Positions 48,098 to 57,942 of a DNA stretch of 64,000 nt are shown here, piece after piece (the first letter of the stretch is position 1; each line of letters opens with the position of its first letter). Source of the DNA: Dactylorhiza incarnata (taxonomy: Eukaryota; Streptophyta; Magnoliopsida; Asparagales; Orchidaceae); contig JAWHQI010000065.1 of the NCBI GenBank assembly GCA_033032865.1, positions 7,564,001-7,628,000 of the forward strand, written 5' to 3'. The notes below the pieces were generated by a model. It did no database searches and was not told the origin of the DNA. It saw only the letters and a list, made by a program, of their open reading frames with translations. Both the position numbers and the translations under genes were made by a program.

Positions 48098-49353
48098 TGT
48101 TGGATCGTATGACGCCCTTAGAGGGGGGGTGAATAAGGGTGTGTTTAAATTTGTAATTTTTTCCTTAATAATTTTAGACAAATTTACTTTAATAAAAAGT
48201 TACTTAAAAATAATTTTAAACCAATGCAATTTTTTGTATAACTCCAAACACAAATTTCTAAGATAAAGATTTAAGCACACAAATTTGCAATTAGTGAAAG
48301 GATCATAATTTTATATATATCATGAAATTTGCATACAAATAAAAATGATCTTAACAATGCTTAAGATCAAGGCACAATTATGATAATAAAAATACAATAA
48401 TTTTGGTTTACCAATCCTTCTCCCAAGGATCGGAAGGCTATCGCTTGTCTCTCCCAAGATCAAGCCCAAACCTATCCTCTAGATCTTCCCAAGATCTAGA
48501 CGTAGCACACAAGGCCACGATTTCCCACCAAGCCACGCAAGGACTTGGACGCTCCGCACAAGGAAGCAATTTTCCCCTAAGCCGCGCAAGGACTTAGACG
48601 CCGCACGCAAGACGACGATTTCTTTCCCAATACAAAATGAAATATGTGTAAATGAAAATACAATATGAAAAAGACAACTCCCTAGAAATTCAGATCTCTG
48701 AATGGATTGTTGAAGCCTCGAGTTGATCGTTGATGTAGAAGCGCGCCCGATCTCGTCTTCAATCTTCAATCCTTCTTTGCACAAATGGGAGTTGAGGAGG
48801 TTCTGGAGCTCTCTGGTTCGTATGCACTCAGGAAGGGACTGGAATTCTCAAAAGCTTGGAAGGCACGAACCAAAGGAACCATTTTATAGAATTTCACTGT
48901 CGCCTGGGCGACAGTGACTGTCGGAATTTTCCGACAGCGCTAAACTGCCGCTGTCGTGTCGTCGAGCCGTCGTGCGGGCAGTTGCTGGAATCGTGGAGCT
49001 GTCGCCTGGGCGACATCGATGTCGGATTTCCGACAGTGCAAAACCGCCGCTGTCGTGGGTGAAGTCGTGGGCAGTTGATGTAACCGCTGAGCTATCGCCT
49101 GGGCGACATCGCTGTCGGATTTCCGACAGCCCAAAAACTGCCGATCGCTGTTGTAACCTCTCTGCTGTCGCCTGGGCGACAGTGGCTGTCGGAATTTTTC
49201 GACAGTGAAATTTTCCCACTATCAATTTTTGCTCCAAGAGAAATGTGAATATTGCATACCTGTTATCTGCACATCATTAACAAGAATAGAATAAAATACA
49301 AACGGGACTTTGTTATTATCAAACCGGAGGAGTGCGAAACGCATGCTCCAACA
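48098..49353 (-). repeat. 3' LTR of element D (left on plus strand)
   Basis: Plus strand TGTTGGATCG to GCATGCTCCAACA. Palindromic boxes at 48896-49207, next to the TATA box at 48881-48888. C-rich signal near the LTR end (complement of TTAGAGGGGGGG at 48119). Confidence 0.95.
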
Positions 49354-49660
49354 ATCTCCCCCTTTTGATAATAGCAAATCCGTATAAAAAGAAATCATGT
49401 CTATTTAGATTGTTGATTTTAACCTTTGGTGTGTGCACCTACAAAATAACATGAGATATTTCTCTTAAAATAAATAATCTCCCTTTAAATGAAAGCTCCC
49501 CCTAAATGAATGCTCCCCCTAAATGAATGCTCCCCCTAAATATATGCTCCCCCTAAATATATGATGTATTGTGTAGGTGGAATATTTAGGTGGAATAGAT
49601 TGTTGATTTTTCTTTTTATACTTGTTAATTCTCCCCCTTTTGGTATTAGCAAAAGTGAAT
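49354..49660 (-). other. Multiple polypurine tracts of element D
   Basis: Minus strand: terminal tract AAAAGGGGGAGAT abuts the LTR (49354-49370). Four further AGGGGGAGC tracts lie at 49495-49552, spaced 15-16 bases, and another at about 49630. Confidence 0.88.
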
Positions 49661-50690
49661 ATTAGATAAGAGAAATGATTCTAAAGGGAAGGTATATAGG
49701 ATATAGAAAGTAAGATTAAGCGGAAGCACTGTTTTCTGGAAATGAGTGAAGGCCATGAAATAATAGGAATATGCCATAGTAAGAATAAACTCATGAAGTG
49801 ACAGTATAGCCATATGAAGTAATGAAGGAAAATAACTGAAACATGAGTAAGATCATTTGAAAGTATCATAGAAAGACACAATAGTGTAAAGAAGTATGGA
49901 ATCGTTTCGGTCCAATTCTCATGAGATGAATATTTATATAACATAATGATGTGTACATGTGATACTTAGAACAAACATATGAACTTATTTAATTTACATG
50001 ATCATTGAAATGTAGAACATAATAAAAGCATATAAAGGCAACTTTAACGTTGAAGATATAGCACAAGATGAATAGAAAACCATTTTCTTTTGCACAAGAC
50101 ACTTTACAATTCTTTCCAAGGTGCTTAACCTCACAATGCTCATTAAGACTTATCAGGAGGGTAAGTAGTGCTTGGTGGAGTATCCTTGTCTTTATTTTGA
50201 AATTTTTTTTGATTACAGATGTGATATCGTATTTTTTTTTTATATATTGATAATGTTTTAATTGACCAAGGATCTCCGAATTCACTTGAACCGCAAAAGA
50301 TGGTGTACTTTTGTTGTGCTAACAAATCAAGGGTGAAAGTTGTTTTTAAGAAGTGCTGTTGTATTATGTTAAAGCAAATATGATCCATGTATATATTAAA
50401 GAAGTAGACATATGTATTGATCAAAAGAGGTGAACGTGATAGCTCATTATGATAGATAAACAATTTCTCATACTTAGAGGCATGCGAAAACAATGTCCAA
50501 TGGTCTAAACAGCTAAGTAGAAATGTCAATACGATGATAGCTTGAAAATGAAATCATATAAACATGTAAGTCATTTTATTTAAAATAAATATCATATGGT
50601 TTGTCAGCAAGTCATGAGATGAAGCATTAATAATGACATATAACTATTGTAGATCATCAAAGGGGCCTAAAATTGGAGTTTTGGTAAAAT
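49661..50690. other. Non-coding region of D with conserved block
   Basis: No supported gene. It contains the block of about 95 bp shared with C (50090-50185 here) and further short matches (complement of CGCATGCCTCTAAGTAT near 50470). It lies between the antisense promoter and the polypurine tracts in both elements. Confidence 0.6.
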
Positions 50691-50695
50691 AGGAG

Positions 50696-50738
50696 CTGTC
50701 GGAAATTTCCGACAGTCACTGTCGCCTGGGCGACAGTG
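50696..50738. repeat. Palindromic box pair at the D antisense promoter
   Basis: Perfect 20-bp palindrome CTGTCGGAAATTTCCGACAG (50696-50715), then a second palindrome with arms CACTGTCGCC / GGCGACAGTG around TG (50717-50738). It ends five bases before the TATA box. The same two boxes occur in the D LTRs, in the intron (51290-51331) and past the stop (52531-52572). Confidence 0.95.
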
Positions 50739-50743
50739 AAAAA

Positions 50744-50752
50744 TATAAATAG
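50744..50752 (+). promoter_or_regulatory. TATA box of the D antisense gene
   Basis: TATAAATAG, five bases after the second palindromic box. It is followed by a leader of about 95 bases to a splice donor. Element C has a TATA-like box, boxes and donor in the same order. Confidence 0.7.
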
Positions 50753-50847
50753 GGCTGAGGACCGAGTCAAAACACATTGTGCATCATTTCCTGGAGTGAA
50801 AAACGAGAGGAAGGCTGTCGGAAGTCGGCGACATCCCTAGATCTAAG

Positions 50848-51386
50848 GTATGGGTTTTTGATTTTTGTGTATTTAACTCAAAAATGTTTAGGGCTTTGTG
50901 ATTTTGATAGGATAGAAGAAGGAAAATCTAGGTTTCATGTTGATTTTTGAGGAATGGTGTAGGTTTTGAATTTTTTTTATTTGAAAAAAAAATGTAGATC
51001 TAGTTTTAAAACAAGAGGATCTTGGAGGATCTTTGCTTAAATTTTTATCTTTGTTAGATTTCTCTTTGATTTGGTGAGGAATGTTTCCATTCGTTCATTT
51101 TCTAAAGGAGGTTTGTAGATCTAGTTTAGAGAAGAAGGTGGAAGATGATGAATAGTAAAAAGATTTGTAGAATATGATGATTTGAAAAACATAGATCAAA
51201 ATTTTTGAAACTTGATGTTGAAATAATATTTATTGTGAGTAGATCTGGAAGGATATGTTAAAATTTTGAGAGAAAATCACATGGGGGGATGTCGGAAATT
51301 TCCGACAGCCACTGTCGCCTGGGCGACAGTGTTCCAGTGCACAATGTGATACCTTGTTTAATAAAAAATTTTGTATTTTATTGCAG
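50848..51386 (+). other. Predicted 5' leader intron of the D antisense gene (539 bp)
   Basis: Donor AGATCTAAG/GTATGG at 50847/50848; acceptor TTTTATTGCAG ending 51386, one base before the ATG. Both borders correspond to those of C (549 bp). A box pair lies near its 3' end (51290-51331). Confidence 0.65.
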
Positions 51387-51387
51387 A

Positions 51388-52503
51388 ATGGCTTGCAGCT
51401 CCAAGGCTCGAAAGAGTACGTCGGAAGATGCACATAGCTCATATCAAGTTTTTCCTGGAGTGGAGAAAGCTATTGTTGGGGTTGCCAAATATATTGAATT
51501 TGATTTGCCAAAGCATGATCATATTTATGATCGTCTTGCGAAAGCAGGTATTCTCTCAATAATCTCACCAGAGGGGTTTTCATCCTTTTTCATTCGTGAA
51601 TTTTATAACCATTTGGAAGACCCAAATGTTACTGAATTGGATGGAGGAGTGAGATCAAGGATCCAAGGTCAACATGTGGAAATAACACATGTTGATCTAC
51701 GAGAGGAATTTGGACTAGTGATGAGTGAGAATATGCCTGATATAGTGGAGAATTATCGAAAGGATAGAGATTGGACCCTAGTAAACATGAGTTTACATGG
51801 GAATCAAAAGAAAACTCTTACCACTGAAGTTACGTCACTTACTCCGGATGCTTTCTTAGTCCAAGACATATTAAGGAATTCAGTGATGTTGAAGAGTGGA
51901 GACACAAGAAGCATTACTGCGCAGTTGACCCTCTTTACATACTATATTATGGAGGATGAGCCTTTTGATGTGGCAGACTTCATACTCTCCCAGATTAGGT
52001 ATACGTACAGACTGAAACATCCAAGATGGGTGAAGGTTCATACGCTGCCAATGGGGTTGGTAATTCAGCGTGTACTCTATAAGAAGTATGGATGGATTGT
52101 GCAAGATTCTTATTTTGATGATTGTTATCCGGAGATTTATTTTACGGGTTCAATGAAGGGGAAGAAGCCGCAGAGAAAATCTCATCCGGGAATTGAGATT
52201 AGAGAGCCGACCATTTCCAGGGCAGGATCACTAAGGGAGTCCATTGATGATTTGCGTGATTCGTTAGAGGATCACAAGAAGGAAGTGAAAAAGGACCGTA
52301 GTCGAATGCAGAAGTTTATGAAGTTTCTCGTCAAAGGTCTAAAGTTGAAGCCAACGCCGGAGGAGGAGGCAGAATGGCAAGTTCCGGACGAAGAGCCGCC
52401 ATGCCAATCGGTGAGGCGGACTCGCCGTGGCAAAGCTGTGAGACGAGGACTTCCAGAAGATTGTCCAGAGAGCAGCGGGGCTGGTTATGAAGATTCAGAG
52501 TAG
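51388..52503 (+). CDS. Antisense accessory protein of Sirevirus D (371 aa), function unknown
   Basis: Intact frame on the strand opposite to gag-pol, converging on pol with 292 bases between stops. The start MACSSKARKSTSEDAHSS is chosen because the acceptor of a predicted intron lies one base upstream and the C homologue starts at the same place. The middle (about residues 25-240) is a compact domain with FFIREFYNHLEDP, VRSRIQGQHVEI, LREEFGL, a TRSITAQLTLFTYYIM helix and HTLPMGLVIQRVLYKKYGW. This recalls the plant transposon-associated domain often labelled 'putative plant transposon protein', a weak match from memory. The C-terminal third is highly charged: a likely coiled coil (LRESIDDLRDSLEDHKKEV), MQKFMKFLVKGLKLKPTP and a basic run RRTRRGKAVRR that could bind nucleic acid or direct nuclear import. 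It has no signal peptide or membrane segment, so it is not an obvious envelope protein. Confidence 0.85.
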   Translation: MACSSKARKSTSEDAHSSYQVFPGVEKAIVGVAKYIEFDLPKHDHIYDRLAKAGILSIISPEGFSSFFIREFYNHLEDPNVTELDGGVRSRIQGQHVEITHVDLREEFGLVMSENMPDIVENYRKDRDWTLVNMSLHGNQKKTLTTEVTSLTPDAFLVQDILRNSVMLKSGDTRSITAQLTLFTYYIMEDEPFDVADFILSQIRYTYRLKHPRWVKVHTLPMGLVIQRVLYKKYGWIVQDSYFDDCYPEIYFTGSMKGKKPQRKSHPGIEIREPTISRAGSLRESIDDLRDSLEDHKKEVKKDRSRMQKFMKFLVKGLKLKPTPEEEAEWQVPDEEPPCQSVRRTRRGKAVRRGLPEDCPESSGAGYEDSE

Positions 52504-52530
52504 TTTTATGTTGCTGCTGCTGCTGGGAGA

Positions 52531-52572
52531 TGTCGGAAATTTCCGACATCCACTGTCGCCTGGGCGACAGTG
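52531..52572. repeat. Palindromic box pair past the antisense stop (D)
   Basis: TGTCGGAAATTTCCGACA then the CACTGTCGCC / GGCGACAGTG box, 27 bases past the stop. The rest of 52504-52795 is AT-rich without a gene. Confidence 0.9.
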
Positions 52573-52795
52573 AACTTCCTTAGATTTCTGTTTTGGTTTA
52601 AAGAACTTGATCCTTAAGTTTGTTCTACTGTTTTTATGTGAACAATATTGATGTAATGTTAATGATGTTGAATTTTGTTAAGTTTTTTTTTTGAAATTTA
52701 ATGTTTTGATTTTTATAATTTTGGCTTTTTGTATTTACATTGTTTATGTTTGGGATAATAATTTTTTATTTTATAGGCTTTAAATTGTGATATAT

Positions 52796-55700
52796 TCATT
52801 GTGAAATGTCTAGAATGCCCAATTCTAGCCTAAGCATAGAAAAACGGGAATCCGGTAACGGCTTAGTGAATATATCCGCTAGTTGATTTTCCGTGCCTAT
52901 AAAGTTGATTTTTATGTTACCCTTCTTAATGTGATCCCTTATAAAATGATGCCGGACGTCTATGTGCTTAGATCTAGAATGTAATACGGGATTGTTTGTT
53001 AAGTCTATAGCACTTTTATTATCACACTTTAATTCTACACTACTTTGTTGTATGCCAAAATCTTCTAGCGTTTGGGACATCCAAAGTGCTTGGGCACAAC
53101 AACTACCTAGTGCAATATATTCGGCCTCGGTAGTTGAGAGGGCAACAGAATTCTGTTTCCTACTCGACCATGAAATAAGGGAAGGGCCGATAAAGTGACA
53201 AGTGCCACTAGTGCTTTTCCTATCTAAGGAACATCCCGCATAATCAGAATCCGAAAAACCATGCAAAATAAAAGAATCATTTTGAGGATACCATAAACCT
53301 AATTTTGATGTTCCAATGAGATATCTAAAGATACGTTTCACCGCTTTTAAATGTGACTCTTTAGGATTAGCTTGAAATCTAGCACATAAACAAACGGCAA
53401 ACATAATATCAGGTCTAGATGCGGTTAAATACAATAAAGACCCTATCATACTTCTATAAAGGGTTTGTTCAATTGAAACACCACTTTCATCTTTTCCTAA
53501 TTTTAGTGAAGTACTCATAGGAGTGTTTGCATGCTCAAGGTTTTCAAATCCAAATCTTTTTAACATATCATGAATATACTTGGTTTGACATATAAAAATT
53601 CCATCATGTTTTTGTGTAATTTGAAAACCTAGACAATATGAAAGTTCTCCAACCATACTCATTTCAAATTCATTTTTCATAATTTCAACTACTTCATTAC
53701 TCAACTCTTCATTAGTGGCTCCAAAAATAATATCATCAACATAAATTTGCAAAATAACTAAATCATGATTAATTTGCTTAATGAAGAGTGTAGAATCAGC
53801 ACTTCCTATTTTATAATCGTGCTTTAACAAATATTGAGTTAATCGATCATACCAAGCACGAGGCGCTTGTTTTAATCCATAAAGCGCTTTATCTAATTTA
53901 TAAACATAATTTGGATATTTCTCATTTATAAAGCCAGGGGGTTGTTCTACATAAACTTCTTCTTTTATATACCCGTTTAAAAATGCGGTTTTGACATCCA
54001 TTTGATATAATTTAAATCTTTTAAAACAAGCAAATGCAAGAAATATTCTAACCGCTTCTAATCTTGCTACAGGTGCAAAAGTTTCATCAAAATCTACCCC
54101 TTCAATTTGTGCATAACCTTTTGCAACTAATCTGGCTTTATTTCTAACAATTCTAGATTCATTATCCATTTTATTTTTGAAAATCCACTTAACACCAACT
54201 ACAGGACGATTTTTGGGTCGTTCTACAAGATTCCAAACCTTATTACGTTCAAATTGATTAAGTTCTTCATTCATAGCTAAAAACCAAAATTCATCATTTA
54301 AAGCGGTGGAAACATCTTTTGGTTCTATTTCAGAAACAAAACAAAGGTTTGAAAATAAAACATGTAGCGATGAACGAGTACTAACCCCTTTTTGCGGATC
54401 TCCAATGATAAGCTCCTTTGGATGATCCTTTGAGAATCTCAATTCACTTGGAGGCACATATTCTTCTCTTTCTTCTTCTCTTTCTTCTTCTCCTCCTTCT
54501 TCTCTTTCTTCTTCTCTTTCTTCTTCTCTTTCTTCTTCTTTTTCTTCTTCATTTTCTCCAAGTTCATCATCATTCTCCACCGATGGAAGGGGTTCATCTT
54601 CTTTTCCTGTAGTTTTCTTTTCTACACATGAAGCAAACTCATCAAACCTAACATGAATAGATTCTTCAACTATTTTTGTTCTCTTATTATAAACTCTATA
54701 GGCCTTGCTAGTTGAAGAATAACCAATGAAAATTCCTTCATCACATTTCTCATCAAATTTGCCTAAGTTATCTTTTGTATTCAAAATAAAGCATTTACAA
54801 CCAAAAACTTTAAAGTAAGATACATTTGGTTTTCTTTGAAAATAAATTTCATAAGGGGTTAATTGTAATGTGGGACGAATCATGACACGATTAATAATAT
54901 CGCATGCCGTACTGACTGCTTCGGCCCAAAAATATTTTGGCAATTTAAATTCACACAGCATTGTCCGTCCTAATTCTTGAAGTGTTCTATTTTTCCTCTC
55001 TACTACACCATTTTGCTGTGGTGAGCGTGGAGCGGAAAATTCATGTTTTATCCCAAATTCATTACAATATGAAATAAATTTTTCATTATCAAACTCTCCT
55101 CCATGATCGGATCTAATGCATTTTACTTTTAGATCAAGTTCATTTTGAATACGTGAAATTAGTTTTACAAATTCATCAAAAGCATCAGATTTTGAATTTA
55201 AAAATAAAGTCCAACAAAATCTAGAATAATCATCAATAATAACAAACGTATATTTTCTACCTCCTAGACTTTGTGTAGAAATTGGACCAAACAAGTCCAT
55301 ATGTAATAAATGTAAAGGTCTAGTGGTAGAAATGACATTTTTGCTTTTAAAAGATGATTTTGTAAACTTTCCCTTTTGGCATGGTGAACATAATGAGGAT
55401 AGCTTTCCATTCAAATTTGGTAAACCTTTTATTATTTTATTTTTAGAAAGCTTTACTATGCGTTTAGCACTAGAATGTCCTAGTCTCCTATGCCATAATT
55501 CAAGTTCATCATTCTTTGAAATAAAACATTTAAGTGTAGAATGAGATAAAACATGAAAAGTGATCGTATAGACATTGTTTATTCTTGGTGCAGTAAGTAC
55601 GATTTCGTTTGTTTTAGAATCAATAATCTTGCAAAGGTTTGAGCTAGAGTCAAATAAAACATTTAGATTTTTATCACATAGTTGACTAATAGAAATTAAA

Positions 55701-55924
55701 TTATGTTTCAAACCTTTAACATATAAAACATTTGAAATTTTAAATTCTGTGTTACCTACTACTCCAATGCCCTTGACTTTACCCTTTCCATTATCTCCAA
55801 ATGTCACTGTTCCACCTTTCTTCATCTCCAGGCTAAGGAACTTTGATTTATCGCCCGTCATGTGTTTTGAACATCCAGAGTCCAAATACCACACGTCTTC
55901 CTTGTTCCTAGCCTGCACGCACAC
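52796..55924 (-). CDS. pol: Sirevirus D pol polyprotein
   Basis: 1042 open codons following the TAG that ends gag, in the same frame. Protease D-S-G at residues 15-17 ([13 protein letters not shown]). Integrase has the zinc region [12 protein letters not shown] with CSPCQKGK, then core residues in [18 protein letters not shown] and [15 protein letters not shown] glutamate-rich linker (about residues 445-475) separates integrase and reverse transcriptase. Reverse transcriptase carries [33 protein letters not shown] and YVDD at about 728-731. RNase H ends the protein with [31 protein letters not shown] and [13 protein letters not shown]. All catalytic motifs are intact. It has no initiator of its own at the junction, so it depends on readthrough, splicing or another route. 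Confidence 0.96.
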   Translation of the reverse strand: MCVQARNKEDVWYLDSGCSKHMTGDKSKFLSLEMKKGGTVTFGDNGKGKVKGIGVVGNTEFKISNVLYVKGLKHNLISISQLCDKNLNVLFDSSSNLCKIIDSKTNEIVLTAPRINNVYTITFHVLSHSTLKCFISKNDELELWHRRLGHSSAKRIVKLSKNKIIKGLPNLNGKLSSLCSPCQKGKFTKSSFKSKNVISTTRPLHLLHMDLFGPISTQSLGGRKYTFVIIDDYSRFCWTLFLNSKSDAFDEFVKLISRIQNELDLKVKCIRSDHGGEFDNEKFISYCNEFGIKHEFSAPRSPQQNGVVERKNRTLQELGRTMLCEFKLPKYFWAEAVSTACDIINRVMIRPTLQLTPYEIYFQRKPNVSYFKVFGCKCFILNTKDNLGKFDEKCDEGIFIGYSSTSKAYRVYNKRTKIVEESIHVRFDEFASCVEKKTTGKEDEPLPSVENDDELGENEEEKEEEREEEREEEREEGGEEEREEEREEYVPPSELRFSKDHPKELIIGDPQKGVSTRSSLHVLFSNLCFVSEIEPKDVSTALNDEFWFLAMNEELNQFERNKVWNLVERPKNRPVVGVKWIFKNKMDNESRIVRNKARLVAKGYAQIEGVDFDETFAPVARLEAVRIFLAFACFKRFKLYQMDVKTAFLNGYIKEEVYVEQPPGFINEKYPNYVYKLDKALYGLKQAPRAWYDRLTQYLLKHDYKIGSADSTLFIKQINHDLVILQIYVDDIIFGATNEELSNEVVEIMKNEFEMSMVGELSYCLGFQITQKHDGIFICQTKYIHDMLKRFGFENLEHANTPMSTSLKLGKDESGVSIEQTLYRSMIGSLLYLTASRPDIMFAVCLCARFQANPKESHLKAVKRIFRYLIGTSKLGLWYPQNDSFILHGFSDSDYAGCSLDRKSTSGTCHFIGPSLISWSSRKQNSVALSTTEAEYIALGSCCAQALWMSQTLEDFGIQQSSVELKCDNKSAIDLTNNPVLHSRSKHIDVRHHFIRDHIKKGNIKINFIGTENQLADIFTKPLPDSRFSMLRLELGILDISQ

Positions 55925-57895
55925 CTAAAAAGATGATGAGAGTAAAGATCTGGTTACCCAAGTGGTCAATCCCATTGTATAGGTGAACGCCTTAGGTACC
56001 CAGATTTGTTTAACATTAGCTTTTCCTTTCTTCCAACATGAGCCCGAGATGTGACCAAATCGATGACATTTAGCACACACAATGAATGGTGAGGAACCAT
56101 TTTTCAATGGTTTCTCTGGACTCTTGCTGGTGGAAGCATCTTTATGTGTGGACTTAGAAAAATTTGTATTTTGAGAAATTGGTTTTCTGAACCTGGAGCT
56201 GTCGCCGGTTCCGACAGTAGCTGTCGGAAATTTCCGACAGCCTCCAGAGCTTCCAGAAATGTATCCTAGTCCAAATTTTGCTGTACCATGGCATTGGTTG
56301 GCTAAAAGCATATCCAGAGATTTTTTCCCAACACCAAATTTCCCAATTGCCATGTTCAACTCATTTACTTTGGATTTTAAAATTGAATTTTCTTTTACAA
56401 TCATGCCACATCTATTTGCAAAAATTTTCTTATAATTCTCTAATTGAGAATGAGAGGTTTTAACAACTTTTTCTAAGTCCTTTTTTTCTTTTACAAGTAG
56501 ATCAAATTTTTTATCGGACTTAGAAATAGTAGTTTCAAGTTCTTTTATCCTTGTCGAAGAATGATCACACTCTTGACAAAATACCTTCTCCTTCCCAATA
56601 GATTCCAACTCATGTGATAGTTTTTTATTTGCTTTTAAAAGGCCTTTATTTTCAGATTTTAAAAAATCAATTTCCTTTAAGCTTTTATCCAAAACTTTGC
56701 ATGTTTTCATAAATTCAGAATATAACTCATCATAAGATGGAGGCGTTACCTCAGTGTCGCTTTGGACACTGCAGTCGTCATCAGATGTAATGTTCCCTTT
56801 TGCCATCAAACATAGATTAGCCTCCTCTTCCTCCTGTGTTGAGGGATCACTTTCTTCACCAGACGAAGAATCATCCCAAGTCTCTGCCTTTAACACTTTC
56901 TTCTTGTAACTTTTATCGTGCCTCTTTGCTTTTTGCTCTTTCAGATATTTTGGGCACTTGCTTCTGATATGACCAATCTTCTTGCAATGGTAGCACTCCG
57001 GTGGCGGACGCTCCTCTTCATTCTCCATTTTTCCTTTGCCTTTTTGGTAGGCAAAATCCTTCTTTTTGAAAAACGTTTTAAATGAGTTTCTCCTCTCCGG
57101 ATTTCTCATAAACTTCTTAAAATTTCTCACAAACAGTCCTTCTTCATCTTCATCACTTTCTTCAGTCTCACTCTCAATTTCCTTTTTAGATTTCAACGCC
57201 AAGCTTTTCTTTTTGGGCTCCAAATTATACTCTTGGCTTTGAATCTTCAACTCCACTTCATGGGTTTTTAGATTCCCAATGAGACTCTCCAATTGTAAGG
57301 TCTTAAGATCATGTGACTCAGAAATTGCAGTCACTTTTGGATTGAACTTCGGGGGAAGTGATCTTAAGATTTTTCTAACTAAATCTCCATTTGAAAAAAC
57401 CTTACCCAACACCTTTGAATCGTTCACGATTTTAGTGAATCGTGTGTACATTGTGTCAATTTCTTCATCCACCTCCATTTTGAATCTTTCGAACTCTGAC
57501 TCCAATTGAAATAGCTTTGAATCCTTTACCTGCGAAGTACCTTCATGAGTAATTTCTAAAAGATTCCAAATATCAAAAGCAGTATCACAAGCACAGACTC
57601 TATTAAACTCAGTGCGATCTAGTGCGCAAAATAAGGCATTCATGGCCTTTGCATTGTTTTTGCATTTTAATTTATCATTATCATCCCACTTGTCTTTGGG
57701 TTTTTCCATAGTTACATTTCCTACAACAAATGTTGGAGAAGTGTAACTAGTTTCTACCATATTCCAGACTTCTATATCTAAAGCAATTAGAAAACAACGC
57801 ATACGTGTTTTCCAATAATTATAGTCCGTGCCCATGAAAAGTGGTGGCCTACTAATTCCTTGCCCCTCAACGAACGCGTGATCGTTGTGCGCCAT
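55925..57895 (-). CDS. gag: Sirevirus D gag
   Basis: 656 codons from ATG 57895 (MAHNDHAFVEGQGISRPP). An upstream in-frame ATG overlaps no motif and its first codons run through the primer site, so it is not preferred. Capsid part: TDYNYWKTRMRCFLIALD, FDIWNLLEITHEG and SESHDLKTLQLESLIGNL. First zinc knuckle CYHCKKIGHIRSKC at about residue 300, then an acidic serine-rich stretch. A coiled coil lies at about 420-540 and a second knuckle CAKCHRFGHISGSC near 606. Between them, at about residues 550-565, the palindromic boxes of the LTR are present inside the coding sequence and are translated (GGCRKFPTATVGTGD). The frame ends with TAG. Confidence 0.95.
   Translation of the reverse strand: MAHNDHAFVEGQGISRPPLFMGTDYNYWKTRMRCFLIALDIEVWNMVETSYTSPTFVVGNVTMEKPKDKWDDNDKLKCKNNAKAMNALFCALDRTEFNRVCACDTAFDIWNLLEITHEGTSQVKDSKLFQLESEFERFKMEVDEEIDTMYTRFTKIVNDSKVLGKVFSNGDLVRKILRSLPPKFNPKVTAISESHDLKTLQLESLIGNLKTHEVELKIQSQEYNLEPKKKSLALKSKKEIESETEESDEDEEGLFVRNFKKFMRNPERRNSFKTFFKKKDFAYQKGKGKMENEEERPPPECYHCKKIGHIRSKCPKYLKEQKAKRHDKSYKKKVLKAETWDDSSSGEESDPSTQEEEEANLCLMAKGNITSDDDCSVQSDTEVTPPSYDELYSEFMKTCKVLDKSLKEIDFLKSENKGLLKANKKLSHELESIGKEKVFCQECDHSSTRIKELETTISKSDKKFDLLVKEKKDLEKVVKTSHSQLENYKKIFANRCGMIVKENSILKSKVNELNMAIGKFGVGKKSLDMLLANQCHGTAKFGLGYISGSSGGCRKFPTATVGTGDSSRFRKPISQNTNFSKSTHKDASTSKSPEKPLKNGSSPFIVCAKCHRFGHISGSCWKKGKANVKQIWVPKAFTYTMGLTTWVTRSLLSSSF
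56198..56240. repeat. Palindromic boxes inside D gag
   Basis: A GAGCTGTCGCCGGTTCCGACAG box followed closely by the perfect palindrome CTGTCGGAAATTTCCGACAG (56221-56240). C gag has a box at the equivalent place (37049-37066) with different sequence. Confidence 0.9.
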
Positions 57896-57930
57896 TACTC
57901 CCGGTGGTAAAACCGTTTTGGAGTAACCTA

Positions 57931-57942
57931 GCTCTGATACCA
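57931..57942 (-). other. Primer-binding site of element D
   Basis: TGGTATCAGAGC on the minus strand, two bases after the LTR end ATCCAACA. Confidence 0.92.

Noticed and set aside
51388..52503. Envelope-like protein, as in some Sireviruses
   Set aside because: The gene is on the opposite strand, and I see no signal peptide, transmembrane segment or glycoprotein-like feature.
54418..54612. Leucine-rich plus-strand frame resembling a membrane segment
   Set aside because: It is the complement of the glutamate-rich linker of D pol (GAA/GAG codons read as CTT/TTC).
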